Assembly: GCA_963753685.1 (NCBI GenBank)
Contig: CAVWDE010000003.1
Coordinates: 1 to 64,000 of the forward strand
Direction: 5' to 3'
From: DATAOG01 sp963753685
GTDB taxonomy: Bacteria > Pseudomonadota > Alphaproteobacteria > Geminicoccales > Geminicoccaceae
Length of the DNA: 64,000 nt
The notes below the pieces were generated by a model. That model worked only from the letters and a program-made list of their open reading frames with translations. It searched no databases and was not told the origin of the DNA. Numbering within the stretch: position 1 is the first letter of the stretch; each line of letters starts with the position of its first letter. Positions 47,300 to 58,282 of this stretch are shown in pieces. The translations under genes were made by a program, and so were the position numbers.

Positions 47300-48748
47300 T
47301 CAGACCTCAAGCAGCAGACGCTCCGGCGCCTCGATGCATTCCTTGATCCGGACCAGGAAGCCGACCGCCTCGCGCCCGTCGACCAGCCGGTGATCGTAGG
47401 ACAGCGCCAGATACATCATCGGCCGGATCGCGATCGCACCGTCGACCACCACCGGCCGCTCCTGGATCTTGTGCATGCCGAGGATGCCGACCTGGGGCGG
47501 GTTGAGGATCGGCGAGCTCATCAGGGAGCCGTAGACGCCGCCGTTGGAGATCGTGAAGGTGCCGCCCATCAGGTCTTCCATGGCGAGCTTGCCGTCGCGC
47601 GCCTTGACCCCGAGCTCGGCGATCGCCAGCTCGAGCTCGGCGAAGCTCAGGCGGTCGGCGCTCCGGATCACCGGCACGACCAGCCCCGAGGGCGTGCCGA
47701 CCGCGACCCCGATGTCGTAGTGGTGCTTGTAGACGATCTCGTCACCGTCGATCTCGGCGTTGACCGCCGGATAGGCGTGCAGCGCGTTGATCGACGCCTG
47801 GACGAAGAACGACATGAAGCCGAGCCGGATGCCGTGCTTCTTCTCGAAGCTGTCGCGGTAGCGCTGGCGGAGCGCCATCACCGCGCTCATGTCGGCCTCG
47901 TTGTAGGTGGTCAGCATCGCGGCGGTGTTCTGCGCCTCTTTGAGGCGCTCGGCGATCCGCCGCCGCAGCCGGGTCATCTTGACCCGCTCCTCGCCGCCCG
48001 CGGGCGGGCGCGGCTGGGTCGCCTGGACGCGCGGGCCGGGTGCCAGGACCGGCGGCGGCGCCGGCTCGGGCGCACGCGCTGCCGGCGCCGCCGCCGGCGC
48101 GGCCACCGGTCGTGCCGCCGCCGGCATGGGCTGCGGCTCGGGTGGGGATGACGGCATCGCCGGTGCCGGGCGCAGGGCCGCCGGCGCCGGCTCCTCGACA
48201 ACCGGTGCGGACGGTGCCGGCCGGCTTTCAAAGGCCGGCGGCGCGGCTGGCGTGGGGGTGGCAGCAGCCGCGGGCGCCTGCTTGGCGCGCAGCCTGGCCT
48301 CGACCGCGGCCAGCACGTCGCCCTTGGTGAGGTTGCCCTTGGGGCCGGTCGCGGGGATCGTGGCCGGGTCCAGGCCATGCTCCTCGAGCAGCTTGCGGAC
48401 CGCCGGCGACAGGGCGCCGTGGCCGTTCGCGCCGGCCGCCTCGACCGCGGGTGGGCCAGCGCGCTCCCGCACCGCCGCGGGTCTGGCGGCCGCGGCCGCG
48501 ACGCCCGCGCCGTCCTGCGCGATCGAGCCGAGCAGGGCGCCGACCTCGACCTCGCCGCCCTCCTCGACCACGATCTCGGCGAGCGTGCCGCTGGCCGGCG
48601 CATTGAACTCGAGGGTCACCTTGTCGGTCTCCAGCTCGACGATCGGCTCGTCGGCGTTGACCGGGTCGCCGACCTGCTTGAACCATTTGGCCACGGTCGC
48701 CTCGGTGACCAACTCGCCGAGGCTTGGCACCCGTATTTCGACGCTCAT
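47300..48748 (-). CDS. sucB: 2-oxoglutarate dehydrogenase E2, dihydrolipoamide succinyltransferase
   Basis: The 482-residue E2 core subunit has one lipoyl domain with the lipoyl lysine in IVELETDKVTLEFNAPASGT. A Pro/Ala linker leads to a peripheral subunit-binding domain (SPAVRKLLEEHGLDPATIPA). A second, long Pro/Ala linker of about 70 residues follows near 165-240. The catalytic domain carries LALSYDHRLVDGREAVGFLV with His and Asp. It transfers the succinyl group to CoA. The start MSVEIRVPSLGELVTEATVA is standard. It begins 24 bp after sucA. Confidence 0.95.
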   Translation of the reverse strand: MSVEIRVPSLGELVTEATVAKWFKQVGDPVNADEPIVELETDKVTLEFNAPASGTLAEIVVEEGGEVEVGALLGSIAQDGAGVAAAAARPAAVRERAGPPAVEAAGANGHGALSPAVRKLLEEHGLDPATIPATGPKGNLTKGDVLAAVEARLRAKQAPAAAATPTPAAPPAFESRPAPSAPVVEEPAPAALRPAPAMPSSPPEPQPMPAAARPVAAPAAAPAARAPEPAPPPVLAPGPRVQATQPRPPAGGEERVKMTRLRRRIAERLKEAQNTAAMLTTYNEADMSAVMALRQRYRDSFEKKHGIRLGFMSFFVQASINALHAYPAVNAEIDGDEIVYKHHYDIGVAVGTPSGLVVPVIRSADRLSFAELELAIAELGVKARDGKLAMEDLMGGTFTISNGGVYGSLMSSPILNPPQVGILGMHKIQERPVVVDGAIAIRPMMYLALSYDHRLVDGREAVGFLVRIKECIEAPERLLLEV

Positions 48749-48772
48749 GGCCCGATCCGTTCCCTTGCCCGC

Positions 48773-51658
48773 TCAGGCGGTGCCCGTAACCTCGGCCAGA
48801 CCGCCGGTCAGCGCCGTCTCCACGAGATTGGTCTGCTCGCGCACGTGCTGGGCGTACAAGCCGGTCGCCGGCGACGCGGACGGCGGCCGGCCGGCGTAGA
48901 TCGGGCGCGCATGGCGCATCCCGACCCGTTCCAGCACCGCCTCGATGCGCGGCGCGACGAAGGTCCACCCGCCCATGTTTCTCGGCTCCTCCTGGCACCA
49001 GACGATCTGCGCCCGCCGGGGAAAGCGCACCAGCTCCTCGGCCAGGATCTCGTCCGGGAACGGCGCCAGCTGCTCGAGCCGGAGCAGCGCCACGACCTGC
49101 TCGAGACCGAGCTCCTGCCGGCGGGCAACCAGGTCGTAATAGACCTTGCCGCTGCACAGGACCACGCGGGTCACGTCGCGGTCGGCCTGGGAGGGCGGCT
49201 GCTCGTACATCACCCGGTGGAAGCTGCTGCCCGGCCCCATCTCGGCGAGGCTCGAGGTGCAAAGTTTGTGCCGCAGCAGCGATTTCGGGGTCATCACGAT
49301 CAGCGGCTTGCGGAACGGCCGGTGCAGCTGGCGGCGCAGCCCATGGAAATAGGACGCCGGCGTCGAGGGGTAGAGGACCTGGATGTTGTCCTTGGCGTAG
49401 AGCTGCAGGAAGCGCTCGAGCCGGGCCGAGCTGTGCTCGGGGCCCTGGCCCTCGTAGCCGTGCGGCAAAAGGCACACGAGGCCCGACATGCGCAGCCATT
49501 TGGCCTCGCCAGGTGCTATGAACTGGTCGAAATAGACCTGGGCGCCGTTCGCGAAGTCGCCGAACTGCGCCTCCCACAGCACCAGCGAGTTCGGGTCGGC
49601 GAGCGAATAGCCGTATTCGAAGCCGAGCACGCCCTCCTCGGAGAGGAAGCTGTCGACGACCTCGAAGGGCGCCTGCTCAGGATTGAGATTGTTGAGCGGG
49701 ACATAGCGCTCCTCGGTCTCCTGGTCGTAGAGGATGGCGTGGCGCTGGGAGAAGGTGCCGCGGCCGACGTCCTGTCCGCTCAGGCGGACCGGAAAGCCCT
49801 CACGGACCAGGGAGCCGAACGCCAGGTGCTCGGCGGTCGCCCAGTCGAGGCTGAGGCCCTCCTCGATCGCCCGGCGCCGCTGGCCGATGATCCGCTCCAG
49901 CTTGCGATGGACGTGCAGGCTGGCGGGGATCTCGGTCATCGCCCGGCCGATCTCCTGCAGCTGCTCGATCGGCACCGCGGTCGCACCCCGCTCGTATTCC
50001 TCCGGCGCCTTGACCAGGCCAGTCCAGGCGCCTTCCAGCCAATCGACCTTGTTCATCTTGTAGCCGGTCGAGGCCTCGTGCGCGGCCGCCAGCTGCTCCT
50101 GGAAGTCGTCGTACAGGCTCTGGGCCTGGTCCTCGCTCAGCACGCCCTCGGTGACCAGGCGGCGGGCGTAGATCTGGCGGGTGGTCGGGTGCTGGGCGAT
50201 CCGGCGATACATCAGCGGCTGGGTGAAGCTCGGCTCGTCGGCCTCGTTGTGGCCATGGCGCCGATAGCACCAGAGGTCGACAACCACGTCCTTCTTGAAT
50301 TTCTGCCGGAACTCGGCGGCGAGATGAGCGACGTGCACGACCGCTTCGGGGTCGTCGGCGTTGACGTGGAAAATCGGCGCCTGGACGCTGCGGGCGACGT
50401 CCGAGGGATAGGGCGAGGAGCGCGCGTAGGCCGGGCTGGTGGTGAAGCCGATCTGATTGTTGACGATCAGGTGGATCGTGCCGCCGGTCCGGAAGCCTCT
50501 GAGCTCCGACATCTCGAGGCCTTCGTGGACCACGCCCTGGCCGGCGAAGGCGGCATCGCCATGGAGCAGGAGCCCCATCACCCGCGAGCGCTCGGTGTCG
50601 TGCTTTTGCATCTGCTTGGCGCGCACCTTGCCGAACACCACCGGATTGACCGCCTCCAGATGCGAGGGGTTGGCGGTCAGGCTGAGATGCACGCGCTGGC
50701 CGTTCGGCAGGTCGCGATCGGTTGAGGTGCCGAGATGGTATTTGACGTCGCCGGAGCCCAGCACGTCGTCGGTCGCGGCGCTGGCGCCCTGGAACTCGGC
50801 GAAGATCGCGGTGTAGGGCTTGGCCATGACGTTGGCGAGCACGTTGAGGCGGCCGCGATGGGGCATGCCGATCACGATCTCGTCGACCCCGAGCTCGGCC
50901 GAGCGCCGGATGATCGCCTCGAGCGCCGGCAGGGCACTCTCGCCGCCGTCCAGGCCGAACCGCTTGGTGCCCGGGAACTTCGTGTGCAGGAAGCGCTCGA
51001 AGCCCTCGGCGATCACCAGCTGTTCCAGGATCTCCTGCTTCTCCTCGGCGCTCGGGCGGAGCAGGTTGTGCGAGCCCTCCATCCGCGCCTGGATCCAGGC
51101 CTTCTGCTCCGGATACTGGATGTGCATGAACTCGACGCCGATCTTGGCGCTGTAGGTCTGGCGCAGGATCTCGACGATCCGCCCGAGCGTCGCCTTCTCG
51201 AGGCCGAGCACGTTGTCGAGGAAGAACTCGCGCTCGAGGTCGGCGTCGGTGAAGCCGTAGGACTTGGGGTCGAGCTCCGGATGCTGCTTGTCACCGGCGA
51301 GGCCCAGTGGGTCCAGGTCGGCGAGCAAATGGCCGCGCACCCGATAGGCGCGGATCAGCATGACCACGCGCAGATGGTCGATGATCAGGCGCCGGGTGCG
51401 CTCGCTGCCGAGGTCGACGACGCCGCCATCCAGTGGCCAGGCGGCCGGCCGCGCGCTCTCGGCGTGAGGGGGCTGGAGCGCGTCCCGGCTGCGCTCGAAC
51501 AGGCTCCGGGTCTCGGGGCCGAGCTCGTCGAAATAGCCCCGCCAGCTCGGGTCGATCGTGCTCGGATCGGCGAGATAGCGGGCATAGAGATCCTCGATGA
51601 AGGCGCCGTTGCCGCCATAGAGGAAGGCGGTCTGCTCGAGTTCGAGTCGCTTGGCCAT
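48773..51658 (-). CDS. sucA: 2-oxoglutarate dehydrogenase E1
   Basis: A 961-residue ThDP-dependent E1 that decarboxylates 2-oxoglutarate. It opens with the usual LYGGNGAFIEDLYARYLADP, followed by SWRGYFDEL. Further typical blocks are EIVIGMPHRGRLNVLANVMA, HLSLTANPSHLEAVNPVVFG, LLLHGDAAFAGQGVVHEGLE (ThDP/Mg binding) and the C-terminal VWCQEEPRNMGGWTFVAPRI. The frame is intact. It lies 96 bp downstream of sucD, so it may be co-transcribed with the whole mdh-suc-lpd run. Confidence 0.96.
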   Translation of the reverse strand: MAKRLELEQTAFLYGGNGAFIEDLYARYLADPSTIDPSWRGYFDELGPETRSLFERSRDALQPPHAESARPAAWPLDGGVVDLGSERTRRLIIDHLRVVMLIRAYRVRGHLLADLDPLGLAGDKQHPELDPKSYGFTDADLEREFFLDNVLGLEKATLGRIVEILRQTYSAKIGVEFMHIQYPEQKAWIQARMEGSHNLLRPSAEEKQEILEQLVIAEGFERFLHTKFPGTKRFGLDGGESALPALEAIIRRSAELGVDEIVIGMPHRGRLNVLANVMAKPYTAIFAEFQGASAATDDVLGSGDVKYHLGTSTDRDLPNGQRVHLSLTANPSHLEAVNPVVFGKVRAKQMQKHDTERSRVMGLLLHGDAAFAGQGVVHEGLEMSELRGFRTGGTIHLIVNNQIGFTTSPAYARSSPYPSDVARSVQAPIFHVNADDPEAVVHVAHLAAEFRQKFKKDVVVDLWCYRRHGHNEADEPSFTQPLMYRRIAQHPTTRQIYARRLVTEGVLSEDQAQSLYDDFQEQLAAAHEASTGYKMNKVDWLEGAWTGLVKAPEEYERGATAVPIEQLQEIGRAMTEIPASLHVHRKLERIIGQRRRAIEEGLSLDWATAEHLAFGSLVREGFPVRLSGQDVGRGTFSQRHAILYDQETEERYVPLNNLNPEQAPFEVVDSFLSEEGVLGFEYGYSLADPNSLVLWEAQFGDFANGAQVYFDQFIAPGEAKWLRMSGLVCLLPHGYEGQGPEHSSARLERFLQLYAKDNIQVLYPSTPASYFHGLRRQLHRPFRKPLIVMTPKSLLRHKLCTSSLAEMGPGSSFHRVMYEQPPSQADRDVTRVVLCSGKVYYDLVARRQELGLEQVVALLRLEQLAPFPDEILAEELVRFPRRAQIVWCQEEPRNMGGWTFVAPRIEAVLERVGMRHARPIYAGRPPSASPATGLYAQHVREQTNLVETALTGGLAEVTGTA

Positions 51659-51754
51659 GGCTCCAACCTACCGTTGCCGCCGCTCCAGGCCGGACGCCGG
51701 CAAAGAACAGCTCGCCCCGCGCGAAAATGCCGCCGGGTGGATTAACAAATGGCC

Positions 51755-52629
51755 TCAGCCACCCATCGCCTCAAGCATCGTCTGGCCGATTGCCGCGGGG
51801 CTGTCGGCGACCCGGATGCCGGCGTCCCGCATCGCGTCGATCTTGGCGTCGGCGCCGCCGGTGCCGCCCGCAATGATGGCGCCTGCATGGCCCATGCGCC
51901 GGCCCGGTGGTGCGGTCCGCCCGGCGATGAAGCCGACCACCGGCTTCTCGGTGGCCGACGCCTTGACCAGCGCCGCGGCCGCCTCCTCGGCGCCGCCGCC
52001 GATCTCGCCGATCATCACGATGCCTTCGGTCTCGGGATCCGCCAGCAGCAGCTCGAGGCAGTCGGTGAAGCTGGTGCCGTTGACCGGGTCGCCGCCGATT
52101 CCGATGCAGGTGCTCTGGCCGAGGCCGGCGGCCGTGGTCTGGGCGACCGCCTCGTAGGTCAGCGTGCCCGAGCGCGACACGATGCCGATCTTGCCGCGCC
52201 GGTGGATATGCCCGGGCATGATGCCGATCTTGCAGGCCTCGGGGGTGATCACCCCCGGGCAGTTGGGGCCGATCAGGCGCGAGGCCGAGCCCGCGAGCGC
52301 GCGCTTGACCTTGACCATGTCGAGTACCGGGATGCCCTCGGTGATGCAGACGATCAGCGGCACCGCGGCGTCGACCGCCTCGAGGATCGCATCGGCTGCA
52401 AACGCCGCCGGCACGTAGATCACCGAGGCATCGGCGCCGGTCTCCGCGACCGCATCGGCGACGGTATTGAACACCGGCAGGCCCAGGTGCCTGGTGCCGC
52501 CCTTGCCCGGGGTCACGCCGCCGACCATGGCCGTGCCGTAGGCGATCGCCTGCTCGGAATGGAACGTGCCCTGGGCGCCGGTGAAGCCCTGGCAGATGAC
52601 CTTGGTTTCCTGATCGACCAGGACCGACA

Positions 52630-52630
<1 letters not shown>
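51755..52630 (-). CDS. sucD: Succinyl-CoA ligase alpha subunit
   Basis: A 291-residue subunit that binds CoA and carries the phosphohistidine intermediate. The CoA site is VICQGFTGAQGTFHSEQAIA, and the phospho-His lies in MGHAGAIIAGGTGGADAKID. RLIGPNCPGVITPEACKIGI is also characteristic. Its ATG shares one base with the sucC stop (TGATG), showing tight coupling. Confidence 0.96.
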
Positions 52631-53799
<1,169 letters not shown>

Positions 53800-53861
53800 G
53801 CCAGGCGCGTTCCCCCTGTCTGCTCGGGTTCGAGGACGCGCGGGCGGCGCACCGGCATCGC

Positions 53862-54809
53862 CTACAGCTGGACCGCGGCGCAGAGGCTCTTGACCGCGGC
53901 GACCGAGGTCTCGAAGGCCTTCCGCTCGGAAGCGTCCAAATCAATCTCGACGATCCGCTCGACGCCGCCCGCGCCGATCACGACGGGCACGCCGACGTAG
54001 TAGCCCTGCACGCCGTACTCGCCGTCCAGATAGGCGGCGCAGGGCAGGACGCGCTTCTGGTCGCGCAGATAGGCCTCCGCCATCTGGATCGCCGAGGCCG
54101 CGGGAGCGTAGAACGCCGAGCCGGTCTTCAGGAGCTTGACGATCTCGCCGCCGCCGTCGCGGGTGCGCTGGACGATCGCATCGATTTTTTCCTGACTCGT
54201 CCAGCCCATCTTGACGAGATCGGGCAGGGGAATCCCGGCCACCGTGGAATAGCGCGCGAGCGGCACCATGCTGTCGCCGTGGCCGCCGAGCACGAAGGCG
54301 CTGACGTCCAGGGCCGAGACCCCGAGCTCGGCCGCGAGGAAATAGCGGAAGCGGGCAGAATCCAGGATGCCCGCCATGCCGACCACCCGCGCCGGCGGCA
54401 GGCCGCTGACCTTCTGCATCACCCAGACCATGGCATCGAGCGGGTTGGTGATGACGATCACGAAGGCGTCCGGACAGTGCTCGTGGATGTTGGTCGCGAC
54501 CGTCTTGATGACGCCGGCATTGGTCGCGATCAGGTCGTCGCGGCTCATGCCGGGCTTGCGCGGGATGCCGGCGGTAACGATCACGACGTCGGCGCCCTTG
54601 AGCGCGCTCGGGTAGTCGTTGGCGCCCGTGATCAGGGCGTTGGCGCCCAGGACCGGGGTCGCCTCGACCAGGTCGAGGGCCTTGCCCGCGGGCATGCCCT
54701 CGACGACGTCGAACAGGACGACGTCGCCGAGCTCCTTCTGGGCGGCCAGCAGGGCGAGGGTGCCGCCGATCTGGCCGGCACCGATGAGGGCGAGCTTGCT
54801 ACGCGACAT
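53862..54809 (-). CDS. mdh: Malate dehydrogenase
   Basis: A 315-residue LDH-like malate dehydrogenase. NAD binding lies in LALIGAGQIGGTLALLAAQK, substrate arginines in AGIPRKPGMSRDDLIATNAG, FVIVITNPLDAMVWVMQ is typical, and the catalytic His is in LGGHGDSMVPLARYSTVAG. It oxidises malate to oxaloacetate and heads the TCA gene run. The citrate lyase block would draw on the same oxaloacetate pool. Confidence 0.96.
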   Translation of the reverse strand: MSRSKLALIGAGQIGGTLALLAAQKELGDVVLFDVVEGMPAGKALDLVEATPVLGANALITGANDYPSALKGADVVIVTAGIPRKPGMSRDDLIATNAGVIKTVATNIHEHCPDAFVIVITNPLDAMVWVMQKVSGLPPARVVGMAGILDSARFRYFLAAELGVSALDVSAFVLGGHGDSMVPLARYSTVAGIPLPDLVKMGWTSQEKIDAIVQRTRDGGGEIVKLLKTGSAFYAPAASAIQMAEAYLRDQKRVLPCAAYLDGEYGVQGYYVGVPVVIGAGGVERIVEIDLDASERKAFETSVAAVKSLCAAVQL

Positions 54810-54904
54810 GGCAATCCGGCGCCTGATGGGTGGACACGCGTCCAGGTCGAGCCCGGCGCCGCCCTTGTAGCGAACCGAGGCGCCGACGGCAAGCTTTGGC
54901 CGAC

Positions 54905-57478
54905 TCAGACCACGACCGCGCCGTGGTCGACGGCGGCCTGGGCGGTCGTCAGGCCGGTCGGATCGACCAGCGTCGCCAGGGGCGTGAAATTATGCCCCCC
55001 ACCGTCCTTGTCGACGCTGACCACGACATTGCTGCCCGAGGTGTCGAAGCGCACGAAGGCGTCGATCGCATGCGGGTCGGCGTGACCCTGGAAGATGCTG
55101 CTGAAATTGAGGGTGTCGCCCTCGTTGGCATTGAACCCCCGGATCGTGTCGCCGCCGTCGCTCGGGGCGGTATAGGTGTACTGATCCGCGCCCGAGCCAC
55201 CGACCAGGGTGTCATTGCCGGGACCGCCGTCGAGCACGTCGTTGCCCGCCAGGCCGAACAGCTGGTCGTTGCCGCCGTGACCGTCGATGACATCGTTGCC
55301 GTCGGTGCCGATCAGGATGTCATTGCCGCCGGTCTCCGCGCCGGGGCCCAGGGTGATCAGATTGGCGTGGACCACCGCGGGTTGGCTCTGGTTGCCATGC
55401 TCATCGGTGACCGTGAAGGTCAGGTCGCGCAGCCCCTGAGTCTCGGTGTGCAGCTGGATGTTGCGCAGGACATCGAGATAGGTCGAGATCGGCGCGTCGC
55501 CCGCGAGCACCAGGCGGCCATGCGAACCGTCCTCGACCAGGCTGATGCCGGTCCCGGCGAGCGAGCCGGCCACCAGCGCATCGCCTGGTTGCTCGCCGTG
55601 GGTGATCTCGGCGGTCGCGCCGATGAGGTTCAGATCATCGTCGGTGACCGCGGGGGTCAGCGCCAGGTGCAGATCGATGTTCGGCTGGCCGTTGCCGGTC
55701 TCCGGCTGGGTGAGGACGTTGAAGGTGACGTCGTTGAAGTCCTTGTCCGCGACGTTCAGCGGCTTGTCCTCGAAGCTGATCGTCAGGCCGGCGACATTCG
55801 GCTCCAGCCCCGAGAGCACCTGGCCGAAGCCGCCGTCGTTCAAGCTGTCGCTGAGCGGGGTGTCGACGGATGGCGTCGCGGTGTGGAAGACGTCGCCCAC
55901 GACCGGCGTCAGGCTGCCGTCCTGGCCGACCACGAACAGCTCGGGCGTATGGCTGTCCAGGGTCGCGGGCCCGCCGTTGCTCTGAAACACCAGCGAGGCA
56001 TGATCGAGATCACCGTTCAACCGATAGCCGTCGGCGATCATGAAGAGCGCGAAGTGCTGCCCCTCGTGCAGCTGGCCGGGGTCGAAGAGCTCGCTGAGCT
56101 TGACCTCATCGCCCGGATGCAGCGGGCCGCCGCCGGGCCGGGCGAGCGGGAACCGCGGATCGGCGATGGCGTCCTCGATCTGGGGGAACACGACGTGCGC
56201 CGGCCCAAGCGTGCCGTCGTCGCCGACCAGAACGACGCCGAGCGTGTTCTTGAACTGGGCGACCTCGTTCTCGAAGGTGATCGTGGCGTCGGCGTTGGGC
56301 CCGAGCACGAGATTCGCCGGATCGACGCCGTTGACCAGGCTGAGATCGATCGCATGCTGCTCGGTCAGCGTCGGGAAGGGCGGCGCCGAGGGGAAATTGC
56401 CCGGCTGCGTGGCCTCGGTGACCCCGGCCGTGATCGCGCCGGTGATGGCCAACTCGGGTGCCGCATTGCCGCCAGGTGGCGGCGGGCCGGGCGGGCCACC
56501 CCCGCCTTCCTCGCCGGCGGTCCCCCCGAACGCGCCCGTGCCGCGCAGCAGGAACTCGCCGCCGAGGCCGAACGCGACCGGCTGCTGGGGGCCGGTGGGC
56601 ACCAGCCCCGGGCCGATGTCACCCGGACTGTAGGGGTTGAAGCCCGCGCCGCCGCCGTGCAGCGGGCCGACCTCGGGCGGTGGCAGGCGGCCGACCACGC
56701 CGCCTTCGGCAGGCTCGCCGATCGGCTGCAGATTGGCCAGCAGCTGATCGGTCGCGACCGCCGGCCCGCCCGCGACCGAGAGCGTCGGCGGGGTGCCGCT
56801 GTGGGCGGTGTCGACGAAGTTCGAGAGATAGACCTGCCGGCCATCCTCGGTGATCACCAGCAGGCCGCCCTCGACCACCAGATAGGACGCGGCGGCGAAG
56901 TCCACGCCGCCGAGCTGGATACTCTGACCCGGCTCGGTGTGGACCTCGATCCGGGTCCCGGGCTGGGGCGGACGGACCAGGACCTCCGGGCCCGCGAGCG
57001 GGACCACGTGGAGCGCCGCGACCCCGGCGGCACAGGCGCGCGCGACCTGAGCCAGCTGCGGATCGGTGAGCCCGGTCAGGACCGGCTGGGCGAGCGCGCC
57101 GCCATGGGGATTGACGAACACCGAGACGGACGCGCTGCTCTGGCCGCCATGGCCGTCGCCGACCTCGTAGCGGAAGCTCTGCAGGCCCGCCTGGACCGGC
57201 GCGAAGGTGACGGTGCCGTCGGGATTGAGGCTGACGTGGCCGCTCGCCGGCTGACTCGCGCCGAGCAGGTGGAGCGGATCGCCATCCGGATCGTGATCGT
57301 GCTGGAGAACCGGGATGCCGAGCGCCGCATTGTCGGCGGTGGCCGCGCAGACGTCGCCCGCCTCCGGCGGCCGGTTGCCGGTCTTGGCCGCGCCCGGCTC
57401 CGCGGCCGGGGCGCCGCCCTCGGCCGGCGTGGCGGTGTCCGCCTGCGCCAGAACGCCCACCTGCGGGTCAGCCATCAA
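54905..57478 (-). CDS. Large acidic RTX protein with DUF4114-like domain
   Basis: An 857-residue acidic protein without a Sec signal. Residues about 35-125 form a cadherin/VCBS-like module (GHVSLNPDGTVTFAPVQAGL, FRYEVGDGHGGQSSASVSVF). The middle has a Gly/Pro-rich linker (EEGGGGPPGPPPPGGN). Next comes a DUF4114-like part with HFALFMIADGYRLNGDLDHA and FEDKPLNVADKDFNDVTFNV. A further Ig-like repeat follows, and the C-terminus has nonapeptide RTX repeats (GTDGNDVIDGHGGNDQLFGL, GNDVLDGGPGNDTLVGGSGA) that bind calcium. This layout is typical of type I secreted surface or biofilm proteins. No ABC/HlyD exporter genes lie beside it. Confidence 0.8.
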   Translation of the reverse strand: MMADPQVGVLAQADTATPAEGGAPAAEPGAAKTGNRPPEAGDVCAATADNAALGIPVLQHDHDPDGDPLHLLGASQPASGHVSLNPDGTVTFAPVQAGLQSFRYEVGDGHGGQSSASVSVFVNPHGGALAQPVLTGLTDPQLAQVARACAAGVAALHVVPLAGPEVLVRPPQPGTRIEVHTEPGQSIQLGGVDFAAASYLVVEGGLLVITEDGRQVYLSNFVDTAHSGTPPTLSVAGGPAVATDQLLANLQPIGEPAEGGVVGRLPPPEVGPLHGGGAGFNPYSPGDIGPGLVPTGPQQPVAFGLGGEFLLRGTGAFGGTAGEEGGGGPPGPPPPGGNAAPELAITGAITAGVTEATQPGNFPSAPPFPTLTEQHAIDLSLVNGVDPANLVLGPNADATITFENEVAQFKNTLGVVLVGDDGTLGPAHVVFPQIEDAIADPRFPLARPGGGPLHPGDEVKLSELFDPGQLHEGQHFALFMIADGYRLNGDLDHASLVFQSNGGPATLDSHTPELFVVGQDGSLTPVVGDVFHTATPSVDTPLSDSLNDGGFGQVLSGLEPNVAGLTISFEDKPLNVADKDFNDVTFNVLTQPETGNGQPNIDLHLALTPAVTDDDLNLIGATAEITHGEQPGDALVAGSLAGTGISLVEDGSHGRLVLAGDAPISTYLDVLRNIQLHTETQGLRDLTFTVTDEHGNQSQPAVVHANLITLGPGAETGGNDILIGTDGNDVIDGHGGNDQLFGLAGNDVLDGGPGNDTLVGGSGADQYTYTAPSDGGDTIRGFNANEGDTLNFSSIFQGHADPHAIDAFVRFDTSGSNVVVSVDKDGGGHNFTPLATLVDPTGLTTAQAAVDHGAVVV

Positions 57479-57643
57479 GCTCTCCGTTCCTCGCTCCAGC
57501 TGTCGGGCGCACGCGGCAAATTCGCCGTCATGTTTACCCTAAGCTAACCTACGTAAGCCTCATTATGTGGAATAATTCCGCTCAACCGGCAAGGGTAGTA
57601 TCACTGTGCGAGTCGGGCAAGCGTCAGGCCGACAGGGCAGGCG

Positions 57644-58252
57644 ATGATCCGCAAGACCATGCGCATCGGTGCGGTGCGCACTTCGATCAAGCTGGAGCCC
57701 GAGTTCTGGGGCTACCTCAAGGAGGTCGCCGAGGGCCGCGCGATCCGCTTGTCGCGGCTGGTCAACGATGTCGCCAGTGCCACTCCCGAGCGCACCAATC
57801 TGGCCTCGACGCTGCGCACGTTCTGCCTGATTCACGCCCGGCTGCGCTGGCAGGGGCTCGAGCGCGAGCTCGAGAAGCTGACGCTCGCCGGCAACACCCA
57901 GGACCTGCCGCGGGTGCTCGACGCCTGTCCGTTGCCCTGCCTTCTGCTCAACGAGGACCGGACCGTCAAGCGCCAGAACCAGGCGTTCCTCGGCTGGCTG
58001 CACGTCGACGCCCGCGGCATCGTCGGCCAGCGGCTCGACAATCTCATGATCCTGCGCGGCCCGGGCATGGTGCAGCTGTGGCAGCGGGTGTTCGCCGACC
58101 CCGGCGCCAAGGGCAGTTTCAATGCGACCTACGTCTCGCCCGGCAAGGTGCGGACCGCGCAGGCGGTGGCGATCGGCCTGTCGCCGACCGGGGGTGCCAA
58201 TCCCGGCCGCGGCTGCCTGATCCTGTTCGAGACCTTGGCCGGCCGCGGCTGA
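57644..58252 (+). CDS. Ribbon-helix-helix / PAS-like regulator
   Basis: The 202-residue protein begins with an RHH_4-type DNA-binding domain: MRIGAVRTSIKLEPEFWGYL, RLSRLVNDVASATPERTNLA and STLRTFCLIHAR. A PAS-like domain follows (LDACPLPCLLLNEDRTVKRQ, NQAFLGWLHVDARGIVGQRL). The combination suggests a signal-responsive repressor, but no cofactor ligand is evident. It is divergent from the RTX gene across a 165-bp spacer and could control it; this is inference. It converges with regA. Confidence 0.7.
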   Translation: MIRKTMRIGAVRTSIKLEPEFWGYLKEVAEGRAIRLSRLVNDVASATPERTNLASTLRTFCLIHARLRWQGLERELEKLTLAGNTQDLPRVLDACPLPCLLLNEDRTVKRQNQAFLGWLHVDARGIVGQRLDNLMILRGPGMVQLWQRVFADPGAKGSFNATYVSPGKVRTAQAVAIGLSPTGGANPGRGCLILFETLAGRG

Positions 58253-58282
58253 TCCCGGCGCGCAACCCGCGGCGCCCGTCGG

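Noticed and set aside
48377..50725. Very long plus-strand open frame opposite sucA/sucB
   Set aside because: It is antisense to two strongly conserved genes and its residues show the composition of a high-GC shadow frame. No family resemblance.
54830..57547. A 905-codon plus-strand frame opposite the RTX gene
   Set aside because: The minus strand holds clear RTX and DUF4114-like domains; the plus-strand product is rich in Arg, Asp and Gly with no domain.
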